Of a DNA stretch of 64,000 bases, positions 23,101 through 34,350 are shown piece after piece. Each line of letters begins with the position of its first letter. Position 1 is the stretch's first letter. Made by a program: the position numbers and the translations under genes. This stretch comes from Aphrophora alni (lineage: Eukaryota > Arthropoda > Insecta > Hemiptera > Aphrophoridae): positions 77,907,054 through 77,971,053 of the forward strand of contig OY740765.1 in the NCBI GenBank assembly GCA_963513935.1, given 5' to 3'. Below the pieces are notes generated by a model, which saw nothing but the letters and a program-made list of their open reading frames with translations, did no database searches and was not told the origin of the DNA.

Positions 23101-23144
23101 AATTTATTTTTAAAAGGACCACAAAAATCTAAATGTAATCTCTA

Positions 23145-25090
23145 TCAAGGATCCTTTGGAAATTCCCATACATGTAATTTGACTTTACATGGGTTTGACC
23201 TTTCAAATAAACAATAATCACAATTAGGTGACATCTTTTCAATATAACTATCAAGTGATGCCCACCAAAAATAGGATCTGGCTAAATACTTCATTTTAAC
23301 TATATCTAAATGCCTTTCATGCAGATCATTTAACAAAGTCGGTCTAAATTTCTTAGGTATAATAATAACTCTATGTCCCCACATACGTATTTGTTGTTCA
23401 ACTAACAATAATTCATCTCTTCTACGCAAATAATGTAACAATTCTGTATCTACTAAATTAGATTCTAACCCTGGTTTATTTGAAACCGTAACATTTTTAT
23501 TATTTACATAAGCCATCTGATTATTATCAGTTAGAATCATTTTAGTTAATTATGAGCTATCATTTTAGAAGGCCACCAATACTGGATAAAAGATAATACC
23601 TTTCTCAATACTGGTTCTTTACTACACTCTACTTTAATATCTTCAAAATTAACATGAATATTATTCTTTATTAGGTATTGCATTTGCGTACCTTCTACGA
23701 AATTTACATTATCATCGTTAAATATCCTTGTACTAGGAATAGGTATACGTGACAACCCATCTGCATTACTATGATCTTGAGATTTTATAATATATACAAA
23801 ATCATACTTATAATTAGAAAAAATCTTTGCATATCTTTGTAATCGGCTTGCAGCCATAGCTGGTATACCTTCTTAAGACCAAGAATACCTAACAAGGGCT
23901 TACTATCTGACGTATCTGTTATCAAACGAAAATGTTTACCCCACAAATATTGATTAAATATCTTAAATCCAAATATAATGGATAATGCTTCTTTATCTAT
24001 TTGAGAATAGTTACATTCTGATTTTAACAAAGTTCGCGATGCATATGCTATGGGTCTTTTTCTATTATCATTCTGTACCTAGGATAATACACAAACTAAA
24101 CCATTTAACTAGCACCACAAGCTAATCTTATAGGCAAATCTTGGTTATAGTGCGCAAAAACTTCGGTAGTTACTAACAACTGTTTAATCTTTTCTAACAC
24201 TCTTTTACCTTGATTATCAAAATTAAATTTTACCTTAAGCCTCAACAATTTATACCAGGGATGTAATATATTCGATAAATTCTTAATGAACTTTCGATAA
24301 TAAATAATCATCCCTAAAACTCCCTTTAATTGAGTTACATTTTTAGGCTCGAATGCTTCTAATATAGCGTTTACATTTGTTTTGGATGGTTGTAACCCAG
24401 TTTTGTCTATTGCAAAACCTAGATATTTTATTGATTCTTATAATAATTCACATTTATTTTTACCGACTGTTAAGCCCCTATCTTTTAATCTATTAAAGAC
24501 GTCTCTTAATCTTTCAAAATGTTCTAAATTATTTTTACCAGTTTTTTAGAATGTCGTCCAAAAATACAATTACTCCCAGTAAACCTTGTAACAATTTTTT
24601 CAATTATTCTTTGAAATAACCCCGGTGCTGAAGCAATTCCGCAAGGAATTCTATTATATCTAAACAACCCTCTATGATTACTAATAGTAACTAATTTTTG
24701 TGACCCTTCGTCTAACACAATTTTTGTTGATAAGCCTGACTAAGATCAATTTTGCTAAATTTTATACCTTGATATATGACAGTGAACAAAACTTCAATTT
24801 TTGGAATTGAGTACCTAATACTTTGATTTAGCGTTAGTTTGTAATCCCCACAACCTTATTACTCCATTCCATTATAAAATAGGTACAATAGGCGTAACCC
24901 AATCTGCACTATGTACTGGTGTTAAAATATTATCATTCACTTAATTAGTCAATTCTTTTTTTACTTTGCCTTTAAGAGTAAATGGTAACAATCTAGGGTT
25001 GAAGAATTTAGGCCTAACCTCTTCTTTAATATACAATTTTACTTTTTCCTTACAACACCTACCTAATTTATCACTAAATACTCTGGAAAT
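23145..25090 (-). pseudogene. Decayed gypsy-type retrotransposon pol
   Basis: Read from right to left, the order is reverse transcriptase, RNase H, then the integrase zinc domain. The RT part includes RYNRIPCGIASAPGLFQRI near 24600-24660, followed by decayed active-site sequence near 24560. The RNase H part has CNYSQIDKEALSIIFG and GKHFRLITDTSDSKPLL near 23880-24020. The integrase part has LLNDLHERHLDIVKMK, SYFWWASLD and CDYC near 23200-23330. The order identifies the gypsy group. The copy ends at FPKDP, just before the integrase catalytic core. No LTRs were found, and frames are broken many times. Confidence 0.88.
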
Positions 25091-25824
25091 TCAATAAACA
25101 ACTTTTCCTCATACTTACACTGTTTCATAACTATTTCAGTAGTATATAATTACAAATATTCAAAATGGTAACGGCATAATTTTTTTATTGTACGCCCCGT
25201 CAATGTCGTGCTTTTTCTATATTTTGTTCTATTAACTTGATGTACACTTAGTGTTTGTGTATTATTTGGACTAATGTTCCCCACCTCAGGAAATAAAAGT
25301 TGGCAACACTAGTTGTAAATTGGCTGCGTTGATGCGTTGAGTGCGTTCTTGACTCTTGATTCATTAAGTCAATGAGTCTTGAGTTATATGTTACTTGGTT
25401 AAATTACGTTGTTTGTGACGTATTTTATTTCATTCCAGTTAGTGGCTTTGCAGCGATTGCAGTCCTAAAGAAATAGAGTGTTTCCAGTAACCTATATTTG
25501 TGATCACGGCTTTGACTTGGTACATTTGTTATTCACTCTAATACGTTATATTATATAACGCCTATCTCTATTGGGAATGTTTTTAGCGCGGCTAGCCGGA
25601 TAGTAGTAGACTGCAGTAAGACGTCCTTACGCATGATTTTTGGTCCATTTGTACTGTTATTTTATTTAACATCCACAATTGTGCTCTACAACTTATGACC
25701 CGATGGATTCCGAAGATATTCCATTAGTCTTCCCGGACAAATCGAAATAAAAACTACACTATCAACGGGTGAAAATGTGATTGGTGTTTCAAATTTAGTG
25801 GTGGTGTCTTGTATATAAACGAAA
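25091..25824 (+). promoter_or_regulatory. Upstream region and likely 5' UTR of FIBP
   Basis: This stretch lies between the gypsy remnant and the FIBP start codon and is less repeat-like than its surroundings. The transcription start cannot be placed by eye. An upstream ATG at 25703 opens a 15-codon frame. GTATATAAAC at 25811 is too close to the ATG to act as a normal TATA box. Confidence 0.35.
25703..25750 (+). other. Possible upstream open reading frame before FIBP
   Basis: ATG in a fair context (CCCGATGG) starts MDSEDIPLVFPDKSK and stops at 25748-25750, 75 bp before the FIBP ATG. If transcribed, it could lower translation of FIBP. Whether it is in the mRNA is unknown. Confidence 0.3.
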
Positions 25825-25909
25825 ATGTTCGCTGAAGTTGATGTTTTTATTAGTAACTATACACTTGTAGATCCAGAAGTTTACCAGCTTTGGGTCGATG
25901 GATGTTCCT
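25825..25909 (+). CDS. FIBP: FIBP (FGF1 intracellular-binding protein) exon 1
   Basis: The ATG at 25825 starts MFAEVDVFISNYTLVDPEV, followed by YQLWVDGCS, then a GTAAGT donor at 25910. It lines up with the N-terminus of vertebrate FIBP (family PF05427), whose matching region also has the pattern D-x-F-V/I-x-N-x-T-L and VYxLWxDG. FIBP is an intracellular protein first described as a partner of acidic FGF. It has no signal peptide, as expected. The exon ends one base into a serine codon completed by exon 2. The five exons in the window give about 247 of the ~360 residues usual for the family; the remaining C-terminal third lies beyond the right edge. The orthology rests on recall of the family. 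Confidence 0.93.
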
Positions 25910-26366
25910 GTAAGTGGTTCTTTGTTACAATGTTTACTTAATATTGGGTGGTTCTCCTCTAATTTTTTTGGGTAAATATCCAATTCATACCGCGTGTCTT
26001 TTTAATTTAGAAATATAGAAATTATTATCTAATAAAAAAATGGAAATCTCCAAAATGACATTGTAATAAGCTGTAGATTTATTTAAGTGAAAATTTTAAT
26101 ACAGCTTTAAAAAAAATAGGACGCCTGAAATGACTTTAATTTCAATATTAAAAAGCAATAATATGACAATTGGCTCTTCATTGTTTAGTAATTAATAATT
26201 AGTAACCTATTAAAAATTAATAATAATTGAATGAAGTTTATAGAAATGACTATAATCATATTGAGCCTGGTATTTACCATTCTACCTTGCTTTGAAATTT
26301 AGTTGAATTTAATTGGGATGACTAGGTTTCTGAAACCCAGACCTAGTAAATGAACTATAGGTCAAG

Positions 26367-26401
<35 letters not shown>

Positions 26402-26447
26402 GACCTTATTTGACCTGTAGTTCTTTAACTAGGTATGGTTATGTAAC
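25910..26447. other. FIBP intron 1, first part
   Basis: Intronic AT-rich DNA with a TA microsatellite at about 26369-26398. Nothing coding. Confidence 0.6.
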
Positions 26448-26455
26448 CATACAAG

Positions 26456-26750
26456 CAGGGCCCCGGATATACATTTTGGCACCCCTAGGCCCAATAATTT
26501 TTTCCGCCCCCTAGTCTGGTTAAAGTTACTTCCCCAAAAACCTTTATTAAAAAATTATATCATGCCTATATGTTAATTGCTTAAACACAACTCCACGATG
26601 CTTTTTTTTTGTAATCAATTAAAAAATATGTTAAGTTATGGCTATTTATTTTTATTTCTAGATATTTTTTTTAATATATTTTTTTCTCGGCTGTGCGCCC
26701 CCTCGGAGCTTGCGCCCATAGGCCCGGGCCTATTGGGAAATCCGGCCCTG
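26456..26750. mobile_element. hAT-type MITE
   Basis: Ends CAGGGCC and GGCCCTG have inverted subterminal sequence (AGGCCC blocks). The perfect 8-bp target duplication CATACAAG lies at 26448-26455 and 26751-26758. Eight-base duplications with CAGGG ends are typical of hAT elements. Length is 295 bp and no transposase is present. Confidence 0.9.
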
Positions 26751-26758
26751 CATACAAG

Positions 26759-28610
26759 ACATTGTTGATACAAAATGATATATATTTTTACAGTTCTTAA
26801 AACAGAACTATTTGCGAGGAAAAAACCTTGATAGATTTGACTTAAAATTGATGAAATATTTGTTGAAATAACTTTAAAATGCCATAAAACAGTCATTTTA
26901 TATCTCTGATTTCATACAGAAATAATGAATAGTGAAAAATAAATAGTGGGAAGCGTCTTTAATAAGTATCGAAATGATGGACAAAATGCTATTTTGAAGA
27001 GGAATGGCCAAGATTTTGCATGTAAATCGATTGGACAACTTCTTCATATTAACCATATATAGGCTATAATGTCACCTGCCTAAACCTATTTTTCTAAATT
27101 CTTTAATCATATGTCAGAATATTAGGCTGTAACAGTAATACACATGTAATATATATAATATATATATATGAAGCAATCATACATTCACTACTAACATACT
27201 TGATTAACATAGTCATAAATATTAACATAGGTATTCGTAACCTAAGCTAGATTTCGTACTCATATTTCTTATTTTCTACTAAACTAATGTACAAAAATGT
27301 CCTGCAATAGCTAATATGATTGAATTGTTTCAAAATAAGGTAGGTAGTAAACGATTTCCTAACTAAATTTAAGGCCTTGGTAGATTGTATAATTACCATC
27401 GAGTCATATACCATGCAGATTGTAAAGTAAACGGTAATTATTTGGTAAGTCGATATACCGGTATAGATTATTATATAAAATTAGTGTAATTCTTTTACTA
27501 CATACCTTGTTTTGAAATCCTAAAATAATATTTTAACGCCGAGTTAACTTTTTCACTGAAAAATTAAAAACTTGAAAAGTCCAAATTCACGTATGCATAG
27601 GTTATGTACACATCGGAATGGAAATTCTTAAGTTAAAAAATGATTTCTAAAACATTAACTTTAAAAGATTATTTACAAAAGTTATTATTTAACTGTGAAA
27701 TTTCATCTTAAAAATGAAAAAGAATATAATTTTGAAAAGTTAGAATACCGTGTTAATCTGTAGGCTTTGACTACATTTTAACCACTGACGGATAAATATC
27801 ACGATTCATGTATCGTATGACGCATGTGCATTACATGTTTTATAAGTTTTTATTAAAATATATTTTTCCATAGAATCTTATTTGTATCATTTAGGCCTAC
27901 CCAGGATTTTATATTATCCATGTAATAGATGAAGACCAGACACATGATTATTAATTAAAAAGATACTTTTCAATATTTTAGTGAAAAAGTTTATTTACAC
28001 ATTAAGATATTATATTACAGTTTCGGTAAATATGCAGTATACATGTCGTTGCGATTTAGTATTAGTAGAAAAAAGTTAATGATTAAAAATAGTTCTTTGT
28101 GTAAAATGGCGGCGAAGATCATTCTTGAGAAGTTTTTCTCGAATTAAAGAAAAACCAATAAAGTTGTTTCAAAAGTAAAATAACTAAAGATAAAACTTTT
28201 TAAAAAGCACAAATTTGGTTTATTGTCCTAAAAATTGGCTAAACCAATTTCTGATTAAAAAATAAGAAAGAGTGAAAATTTCCAAATTGGAAATGATTGT
28301 GATAGAATTTAAAATATGAAGCGTTTGTTGTTGTAGTAGAATACAAATAGGTATATGGGTAACGAAAGACCGATAGAAGCATACATATTACCATAATTGG
28401 GGGGGGGGGGAAAGGGGGTTTCAATAAAACAAATTTTGTGAATAAACAAAGACCTTGGACGACGGATAACTCCAAGGACCAAGACGACTAGACTACAGTG
28501 AAAAACCAAGAAGATTACTTGGTTCACCCAAGAAGAACCAGGAACTAAAGTAACAAGTATGAAAATCATCAAGGATAAAAAATGGCCAATTGTAGTCTGG
28601 CATTTAATGC
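26759..28610. other. FIBP intron 1, no gene recognised
   Basis: Contains a piece of the 15-kb repeat family (about 27540-27880, including GTATGACGCATGTGCATT) and a run of G near 28399-28410. No exon was found. Confidence 0.5.
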
Positions 28611-29015
28611 TGGGGTGCCACTTATCTCGAAACTATAAAGCCTGTTGTTATCCAACTAAAATATATAATAAGGTTAATAATATATAAGCCTAAATATGTA
28701 CTTACCTTTCCACTATTTCAAGAATTAAATATTTTACCATTCCGCTCCTTGTATATATTTAAGGTTTTGAGAATGTTTTATATTATGAGTGGAAACCATA
28801 ATCTAGTACCTGCTGAAAATAGACTGGTTTTGAGGTCTAAACTTAACCATATTGTACACCACCCTCATAAAACGGCATTTAAACTAATTTATCTGTATTC
28901 CGCTCTAAGGATGTATAATCTTATTCCTGATGCCATTAAAAGTATGAGCAATGTAAGAAGTTTTTTAACAACGTTAAAAAGCTTTTTTAGGGGTATCCTT
29001 GAAAATGTTTTATAA
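28611..29015 (+). pseudogene. 3' end of a LINE reverse transcriptase (CR1/Jockey type)
   Basis: An open frame from WGATYLETIKPVVIQLKYII through KPKYVLTFPLFQELNILP, RSLYIFKVLRMFYI and YSALRMYNLIPDAIKSM to a stop at 29015. This is the C-terminal region after the RT domain of CR1/Jockey-type non-LTR retrotransposons, where WGxTxxxxLKPL and LPxxLYxxKV blocks are usual. The frame has no stops over about 135 codons, so the fragment is fairly young, but it is truncated at the 5' side as LINE copies usually are. Confidence 0.85.
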
Positions 29016-29503
29016 CTAGGCCTATGTGTTAGTATGTATGAATAATTTAAATTTATAGTATGCAAGGTGAATATGTATGGTGCATATATAAGTGGATCTA
29101 AGTATTATTATGTTTTAGTTATGATGGGTAGAATAATTAAATGCTGAGTGTATCTGTATGTATATAAGGGTGAATGATTTTTTACTTTTGACCTGTGAAC
29201 AATTATTAATAGGCTATTTATTAAGATATTTCTTTTTCTTTGTATAGTAAAAGTTGTGTTTTTTTTATGTGTTGCATGTAATATGTATTTATATGTGAAA
29301 AATAAAGGTAATTCTGCGCAATTATTTGGTCAACCCAAAATTTTTTCATATTTTACTACGATCATAAGGATGTTCTCAGAAAGCAAGAAACATAAAATTC
29401 AAGGCCCGCAAGGCCATCTGCCGAGCGATAAGAAGGTTCAAAGTCCACGCGATAACAGTGGCTTGCAGCAGACGCGCGGAAAGCCAGTTGTGACAGTATC
29501 GTT

Positions 29504-30529
29504 ATGGCTAGTGGTTCCTCCGATAATCCTCTTTTATGTGACGGGTGTGAGAACACGTTACTTAGTTTCACGGTTTTAAGTGAAGATCAGAAAAAGTTAA
29601 CACGTTTTTTGTACGAACACGGCGTTTTGCAATGTACCAAAGTGTGTCCAACATGTGGCGGGTCGATGACGTTAAATGAAGAAAAACACACGTTGAACTG
29701 TTGGAATAGAATCGAGTCAGTGAATAATAGTAAAAAAAAGGTCAAAATTCAGTGTAAAAAATACGTGTCGCGGTATAAAAATACGTGGTTTGAGAGTCAT
29801 AATTTGTCACAGCAAACTATTTGTCGTTTTGTTGCCATCTGGGCTTTGTTGAAACCTCCACGTCATGAACTGTTATTAAATGAACTAAACTTGTCAAATC
29901 ATTCTGTTGTTGACTGGAGTAACTATCTCAGGGCAATGTGTGTTGTTGTTAATGAGAGGGAGTCTGAAGTGTTAGGTGGTCCAGGTAAAATCGTTGAAAT
30001 CGACGAGGCAAAAATTGGGAAACGTAAATATAATCGTGGTCGTATTATTCAAGGTAACTGGGTGTTTGGGGGGTTCGAACGAGATTCCAGGAAGTGTTTT
30101 TTAATACCTGTAGCAAGACGTGGTCACGCAGAATTGTTACCTATTATTAAGCAGTATGTGCTTCCCGAAACTACTGTAATAAGTGACTGTTGGCGGACCT
30201 ATGACTGTTTACAGTTTGAAGGCTATACACATCTCACCGTCAACCACACGTACAATTTTGTTGACCCAGACACGGAAGCACACACTCAACATATTGAACG
30301 TTTGTGGAGAGAAGTGCGGGGAAACGTTCCGAGGTTCGGCAACACAAAACACCATTTTATTGGCCACCTTGCTGAGTTCATGTTCAAACGGAAACATCAG
30401 GATTATAAACAAAGACTACACCATTTGTTTCGGGCTATCGGTGAAGTTTACAACGGGGAACCATCGCAACAGAACACTGATCCAGTTGCCGCTGACTCGG
30501 ATGAGGACGTTGAACCCGGCGATTACTGA
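29504..30529 (+). CDS. Merlin (IS1016/ISXO2-like) transposase, intact
   Basis: A single 341-codon frame; family members are usually about 280-350 residues. Residues 12-66 form a zinc ribbon (C12-x2-C15, C48-P-T-C51, C66). The DDE domain follows: EIDEAKIGK around D167, VISDCWRTY around D228, and HTQHIERLW around E265, the expected catalytic triad. This family is related to bacterial IS1595/IS1016 enzymes and moves DNA by cut and paste with 8-9 bp target duplications. The first ATG of the frame fits the paralogue at 18427, which starts with the same MAS motif. The frame starts about 200 bp inside the left end, so the first codons overlap the inverted repeat. An acidic tail (DSDEDVEPGD) closes the protein. 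No inactivating change is visible. Confidence 0.95.
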   Translation: MASGSSDNPLLCDGCENTLLSFTVLSEDQKKLTRFLYEHGVLQCTKVCPTCGGSMTLNEEKHTLNCWNRIESVNNSKKKVKIQCKKYVSRYKNTWFESHNLSQQTICRFVAIWALLKPPRHELLLNELNLSNHSVVDWSNYLRAMCVVVNERESEVLGGPGKIVEIDEAKIGKRKYNRGRIIQGNWVFGGFERDSRKCFLIPVARRGHAELLPIIKQYVLPETTVISDCWRTYDCLQFEGYTHLTVNHTYNFVDPDTEAHTQHIERLWREVRGNVPRFGNTKHHFIGHLAEFMFKRKHQDYKQRLHHLFRAIGEVYNGEPSQQNTDPVAADSDEDVEPGDY

Positions 30530-30573
30530 GGTAATTTCTATTTTTTTTAGTTTCACATACATCTCTACAGGCC

Positions 30574-30649
30574 TATAATGACAGGTTTGGCCAGGTAGCA
30601 ATATATATAGGCCTATATATATAGCTACCTGGCCAAACCTGTCATTATA
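30574..30649. repeat. 76-bp near-perfect palindrome
   Basis: Two 38-bp arms around the centre AGGCCT, with one mismatch (30600 against 30623). Each arm carries GACAGGTTTGGCCAGGTAGC and a TA run. It lies 45 bp after the Merlin transposase stop. Related half-sites occur at 16230-16260, 16585-16650, 17540 and 18310. Confidence 0.95.
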
Positions 30650-30865
30650 TATAATTATATAACGGTACTGTCACAACTGGCCTTCCGCGCGTCTCCCGCA
30701 AGCCACTGTTATCGCGTGGACTTTGAACCTTCTTATCGCTCGGCAGATGGCCTTGCGGGCCTTAAATTTTATGTTTCTTGCTTTCTGAGAACATCCTTAT
30801 GATCGTAGTAAAATATGAAAAAATTTGGGGTTGACCAAGTAATTGCGCAGAATTACCAAAATAAA

Positions 30866-31439
30866 TATATTATTATGGTCAAGAAAATATTACGAAAATA
30901 CAAACCGGGATAACTTTGACAGTTATGGACAGACAACCACGATTCGAGTTTCAATGGATTCTACAAGGCATTAGGAAGTGAAGAACACTTTCAGAATATC
31001 CAAATTCCAAGCCAAAGTTAAGAAAATAACCCTCCTTATCTTACTATCCTCATTATCTTGGTCCCTCCTAGGTCTTTTAATGGTTGATTTTTCGTGTTCA
31101 TGGTAAACAATGTTGTTTATGATTTGCTGACTTTTGTGAAACATTTTCCGTTTTAAGTGTTGTTGGATCGTTTTATTTTCCAAATTTAAGTTGCCCTAAA
31201 TTTGTGGTTTGTAAAATTTTGCTCGAAATTGATTTTCAGTTTACTATATATCTCGTTTATCCATCAATTCCTTTGTGGGTTCAAAGCTGTATTGTAGCCC
31301 AAGTGGAGTGTGCGTGTTCATTTTTGGCTCATGTATTTTGTTTCATATAGTCCTAATGTTGTTTTTTTTGGGAAAAGATTTTTGTGTTGTCTTGAATGAG
31401 ATTTGTTGTTTCTGGTATTTGTAAACATGAACCCTGTAG
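30866..31439. other. FIBP intron 1, unassigned
   Basis: A minus-strand frame at 30971-31183 (rich in Lys and Arg, with KTIQQHLKRKMFHKSQQI) may belong to the retroelement remnant that follows, but I do not recognise it. Confidence 0.4.
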
Positions 31440-31770
31440 TTTAATGATTCTCCTCTAATTTAAGCCGTAGTTGTTGTACAGTTAATTATTGCATTGTTTT
31501 TTGTTAAAAAATAATTTCCTAATAAGATATCGCAGTCTAAGTCTTTGACTTTATATACTGTTTGTGTGTGTGGCACACTCTGAATTTGCAACGATGCTGA
31601 GCCTCTTCCCATAACCTTCATTGGAGTTGTGTTCGCCGATGTTAAAATTATATTGTTTGTCGTTAGTGATGTAGTAAAATTTTTAATTTGTCATTAAGCA
31701 TAAGATGTTACACACTGTGTCTAATAATTATTTGTGTAAAAATACTTCCGAGATAATCTGTCACATGTAT
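31440..31770 (-). pseudogene. Retroelement aspartic protease remnant
   Basis: On the minus strand a frame reads MKVMGRGSASLQIQSVPHT, then VYKVKDLDCDILLGNYFLTK and NNAIINC. The D-I-L-L-G-N-x-F-L block followed by I-I-N-C is the C-terminal hallmark of gypsy-type proteases. The catalytic D-T/S-G site was not seen and upstream frames are broken, so it is a dead fragment. Confidence 0.65.
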
Positions 31771-34290
31771 TGCTAAACCTTCATTGTTTTTTTTGTTATT
31801 TGTGCTTAGGAGTATTTGATTACCCTTGTGATTTTGGATTTGGTGGTTGAGTTAGTAGTTGTGTTCTAGTATAGATTTTATTTTATATGAATGGTTATAA
31901 ATACCTTGTTTGTCAAACAATCCTTATTTTTTTGGGTGACATGTTTCGCCGTTACACAGATGGCATTATCAAGCTACACTTTACAAACACAAGACACTAA
32001 ATATTAACAACATTTATCAACATTAAAAAGAAGTTATTCTTGTACATTTGTACAAGTTATATAAATTAAAACTGTCTTTAAGTAGCCACATGTTACTCCA
32101 GCTGGCTCTACTACTTGACTGGATGAAATCTAAGGTCTAATCTAGATTTGTTTTATTTTATTTGGATTGTCCATTTTGCTTAGTAATGCGAATCTCGAAG
32201 GAGGGGGTTTCTGTGAGCTTGGGACATCTCCAACCAATAAAAGTATTAATTAGTAATAATTTAAGTTATTAAGGAATTAGATTCATAATAATAATAATTA
32301 AGAAGTTCACATAAAAAGTGCAATGATTAATAACAAACTTAAAAAACTTTGAACAAAAAACATTTTAAACGAATTATTAAAAATCAATAAAATTAAATTA
32401 AGCGCTATTATGAATGTAATGTACACCCTCTAGGCTACAATTGACAAAAGCGCGTGTGTTGCACAGCAACTAAAACGACGAAGCCTTTAGGAACGGAAAA
32501 GTACAGAAATTCTAGGAATTGCCCTATGCTAGCTAGGCAAAGCAGTCGAGCGTTCCGTTTTACAACCAAGAACACACACTTCCAACTTAGCATGCCTTAG
32601 AGGCAGGACGCATCTTCAGATCGCTCTAAACAAAAAATCGACATGGAGCGTTTAAAGAAAGTTATAATTAAAAACTTTTAAGCAATTATGTCTTTTTGTA
32701 AGTTAGTGATGTGATTGTTAATATCTTTTGGACATAAAATGTGAGTAAAAGACATTGTAATATTGATTTATTTGTAATTGCACTTTGGACAGGACTTTAT
32801 TCTTAACATGAAAATTTGTAAATCTTGTGATAATGTATTCTTTAGAGTATGTAAGTTGAAAAACTGTCAAAATTCTGCATCAACATAATTAGTTATAATT
32901 ATTCTGGAATTAAAAGAAGATGTTAATTTTTAAATATGAGTGAGTAAAGTTCTCATTGAGTATATCCTATCATTCACGTGTCACGGCAATCAGTCTGGTG
33001 AGTACAGATTGGAGCCTGAACTCTAAATTCTTTTATTTAAACTTGAAATATGATATAAAAAACTATTAAATTCACAAATTAAATAATTAATGATTGATAT
33101 ATACAAAAATTAACATAAACACACTTACATGGATCTGTGTGATAGCATATTCTTTTTGTATCGATCTCTGCGTTATATGGCAGCTTATACTGCCAGAAGC
33201 TGTGTTTCTATGCTTGACTTGCTAGATGAAGAGATGTAAAATTCATATTTCATTTCCAGAATATAAATAATTTATCCCAATTGATACTTCAAATGCTAGG
33301 TTAAAAGAGCTGTGTGTATAGATGTACGGAAAGTTCAGTTATTGATTATCAATAGTTTCCAATGAGACCTGTTTCAAATGCAATGGATTGTTCTGTTTTG
33401 TTGGCTTTTCAACTAATTCTGTGTGTACCCAGGGAGTTGTCCAAACCCATGGTGGTATTACGTTGACAAAAGGGATTATGGGTGAGGTGTGGAGGTTATG
33501 TTTTTGTTTGTATCTAGTAGTTAAAGTGATACAGAATGCACTTTACACTTTGACTATGTACCAGTTTAGAGTATCAGGTTCAAAGTATCGGGTTGACTGG
33601 ATAAAAAATGATGTAAAAATATACTTTATTTGACAATTCTGGCATTTCACATCTTGTTTTTTAATAGATTTCCATTTTTTGATCATCAGAAGAAGATGTA
33701 GTGAGGGAGAGTGCTAAACAAATCAAAATCAATAGGTGGTCCCTAATCTGCCAGCTATCCTCACAGATTGGTCACTTGTTATGATTTCCCATTTGAATAG
33801 GTGAACCTGGAGATAGTAATGTCCTGTGAGAAGTCTGAAGACCACCATACTTGCCATACGAGGAATCATCTGTGGGACAGATCCTTGGTCTTGGAGTTGG
33901 ACCCATCACCTTCCAGCTATTATCATTGGCCATCACTGCACGGTTGAGTTCACTATCTTATTGGCTAAAGTTAAAGTCAGGTTTGCTTCAGATTGTAGTA
34001 ATTCAGCACACGTTTTCTTCAGGGTGTTGGCGCAGTCGTATTCCAACATGGCTTACATACGATTGGATGACCACACTTCTTTCTGGCTGACAGCCGTGCC
34101 AGCTCTTCTAAACAAACTGACACCATCTTTCTATTGGTTAGTTTGTTGGAGCATATTCAGGAGATGGCTGATTGTGAAATTACAAGGAAGACAGTTTTAT
34201 TTGGATTGAACGGGACCTTTATGGCAGCCTTCAAGATTATAACGACTTAGAAATTAATAGTTATAATTGATACGAACAGAAATAAATACA
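31771..34290. other. FIBP intron 1, no exon recognised
   Basis: Holds a motif near 31940-31975 (TGACATGTTTCGCCGTTACA followed by GATGGCATTATCA) that resembles a sequence often seen in Penelope-like elements. A slightly GC-richer stretch lies at 32430-32640. Frames at 33388-33633 and 33826-34209 look incidental. Confidence 0.4.
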
Positions 34291-34300
34291 ACGTTTAAAG

Positions 34301-34350
34301 CTTTAGAAGCAATAGCAGATCTTCACCTGCATGAGATCACTCAGCAAAAA
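34301..34350 (+). pseudogene. FIBP: Ghost copy of FIBP exon 2 inside intron 1
   Basis: About 48 bp starting CTTTAGAAGCAATAGCAG match the start of the real exon 2 (40793) with seven differences, and the AG just before it is kept. In the exon 2 frame it reads LEAIADLHLHEITQQK against SEAVAALHLHGITQQT. Similarity reaches about 50 bp upstream into the intron (TTAATAG, GAACA blocks), so it came from a DNA-level duplication, not from a processed transcript. After QQ the match is lost. Confidence 0.82.

Larger units (their letters stand above)
29307..30857 (+). mobile_element. Apparently complete Merlin transposon (1551 bp)
   Basis: Terminal inverted repeats begin GGTAATTCTGCGCAATTA and stay similar for about 200 bp on each side. 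The perfect 8-bp target duplication AAAATAAA lies at 29299-29306 and 30858-30865, the size expected for Merlin. Inside is one uninterrupted transposase gene. An almost perfect 76-bp palindrome lies just downstream of that gene. Intact ends, target duplication and gene suggest recent insertion into FIBP intron 1. Confidence 0.95.

Noticed and set aside
30183..30578. 131-codon frame overlapping the Merlin transposase
   Set aside because: Shadow frame of the transposase in another register.
31930..31990. Penelope-like element call from the GTTTCGCC...GATGGCATTATCA motif
   Set aside because: The motif resembles what is seen in Penelope-like elements, but no matching RT or GIY-YIG frame is next to it, so I mention it only as a resemblance.
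33826..34209. 127-codon and 79-codon frames overlapping in two registers
   Set aside because: No family motif, no splice context; two overlapping frames suggest chance in a locally GC-richer stretch. It might hide an old element but I cannot support one.
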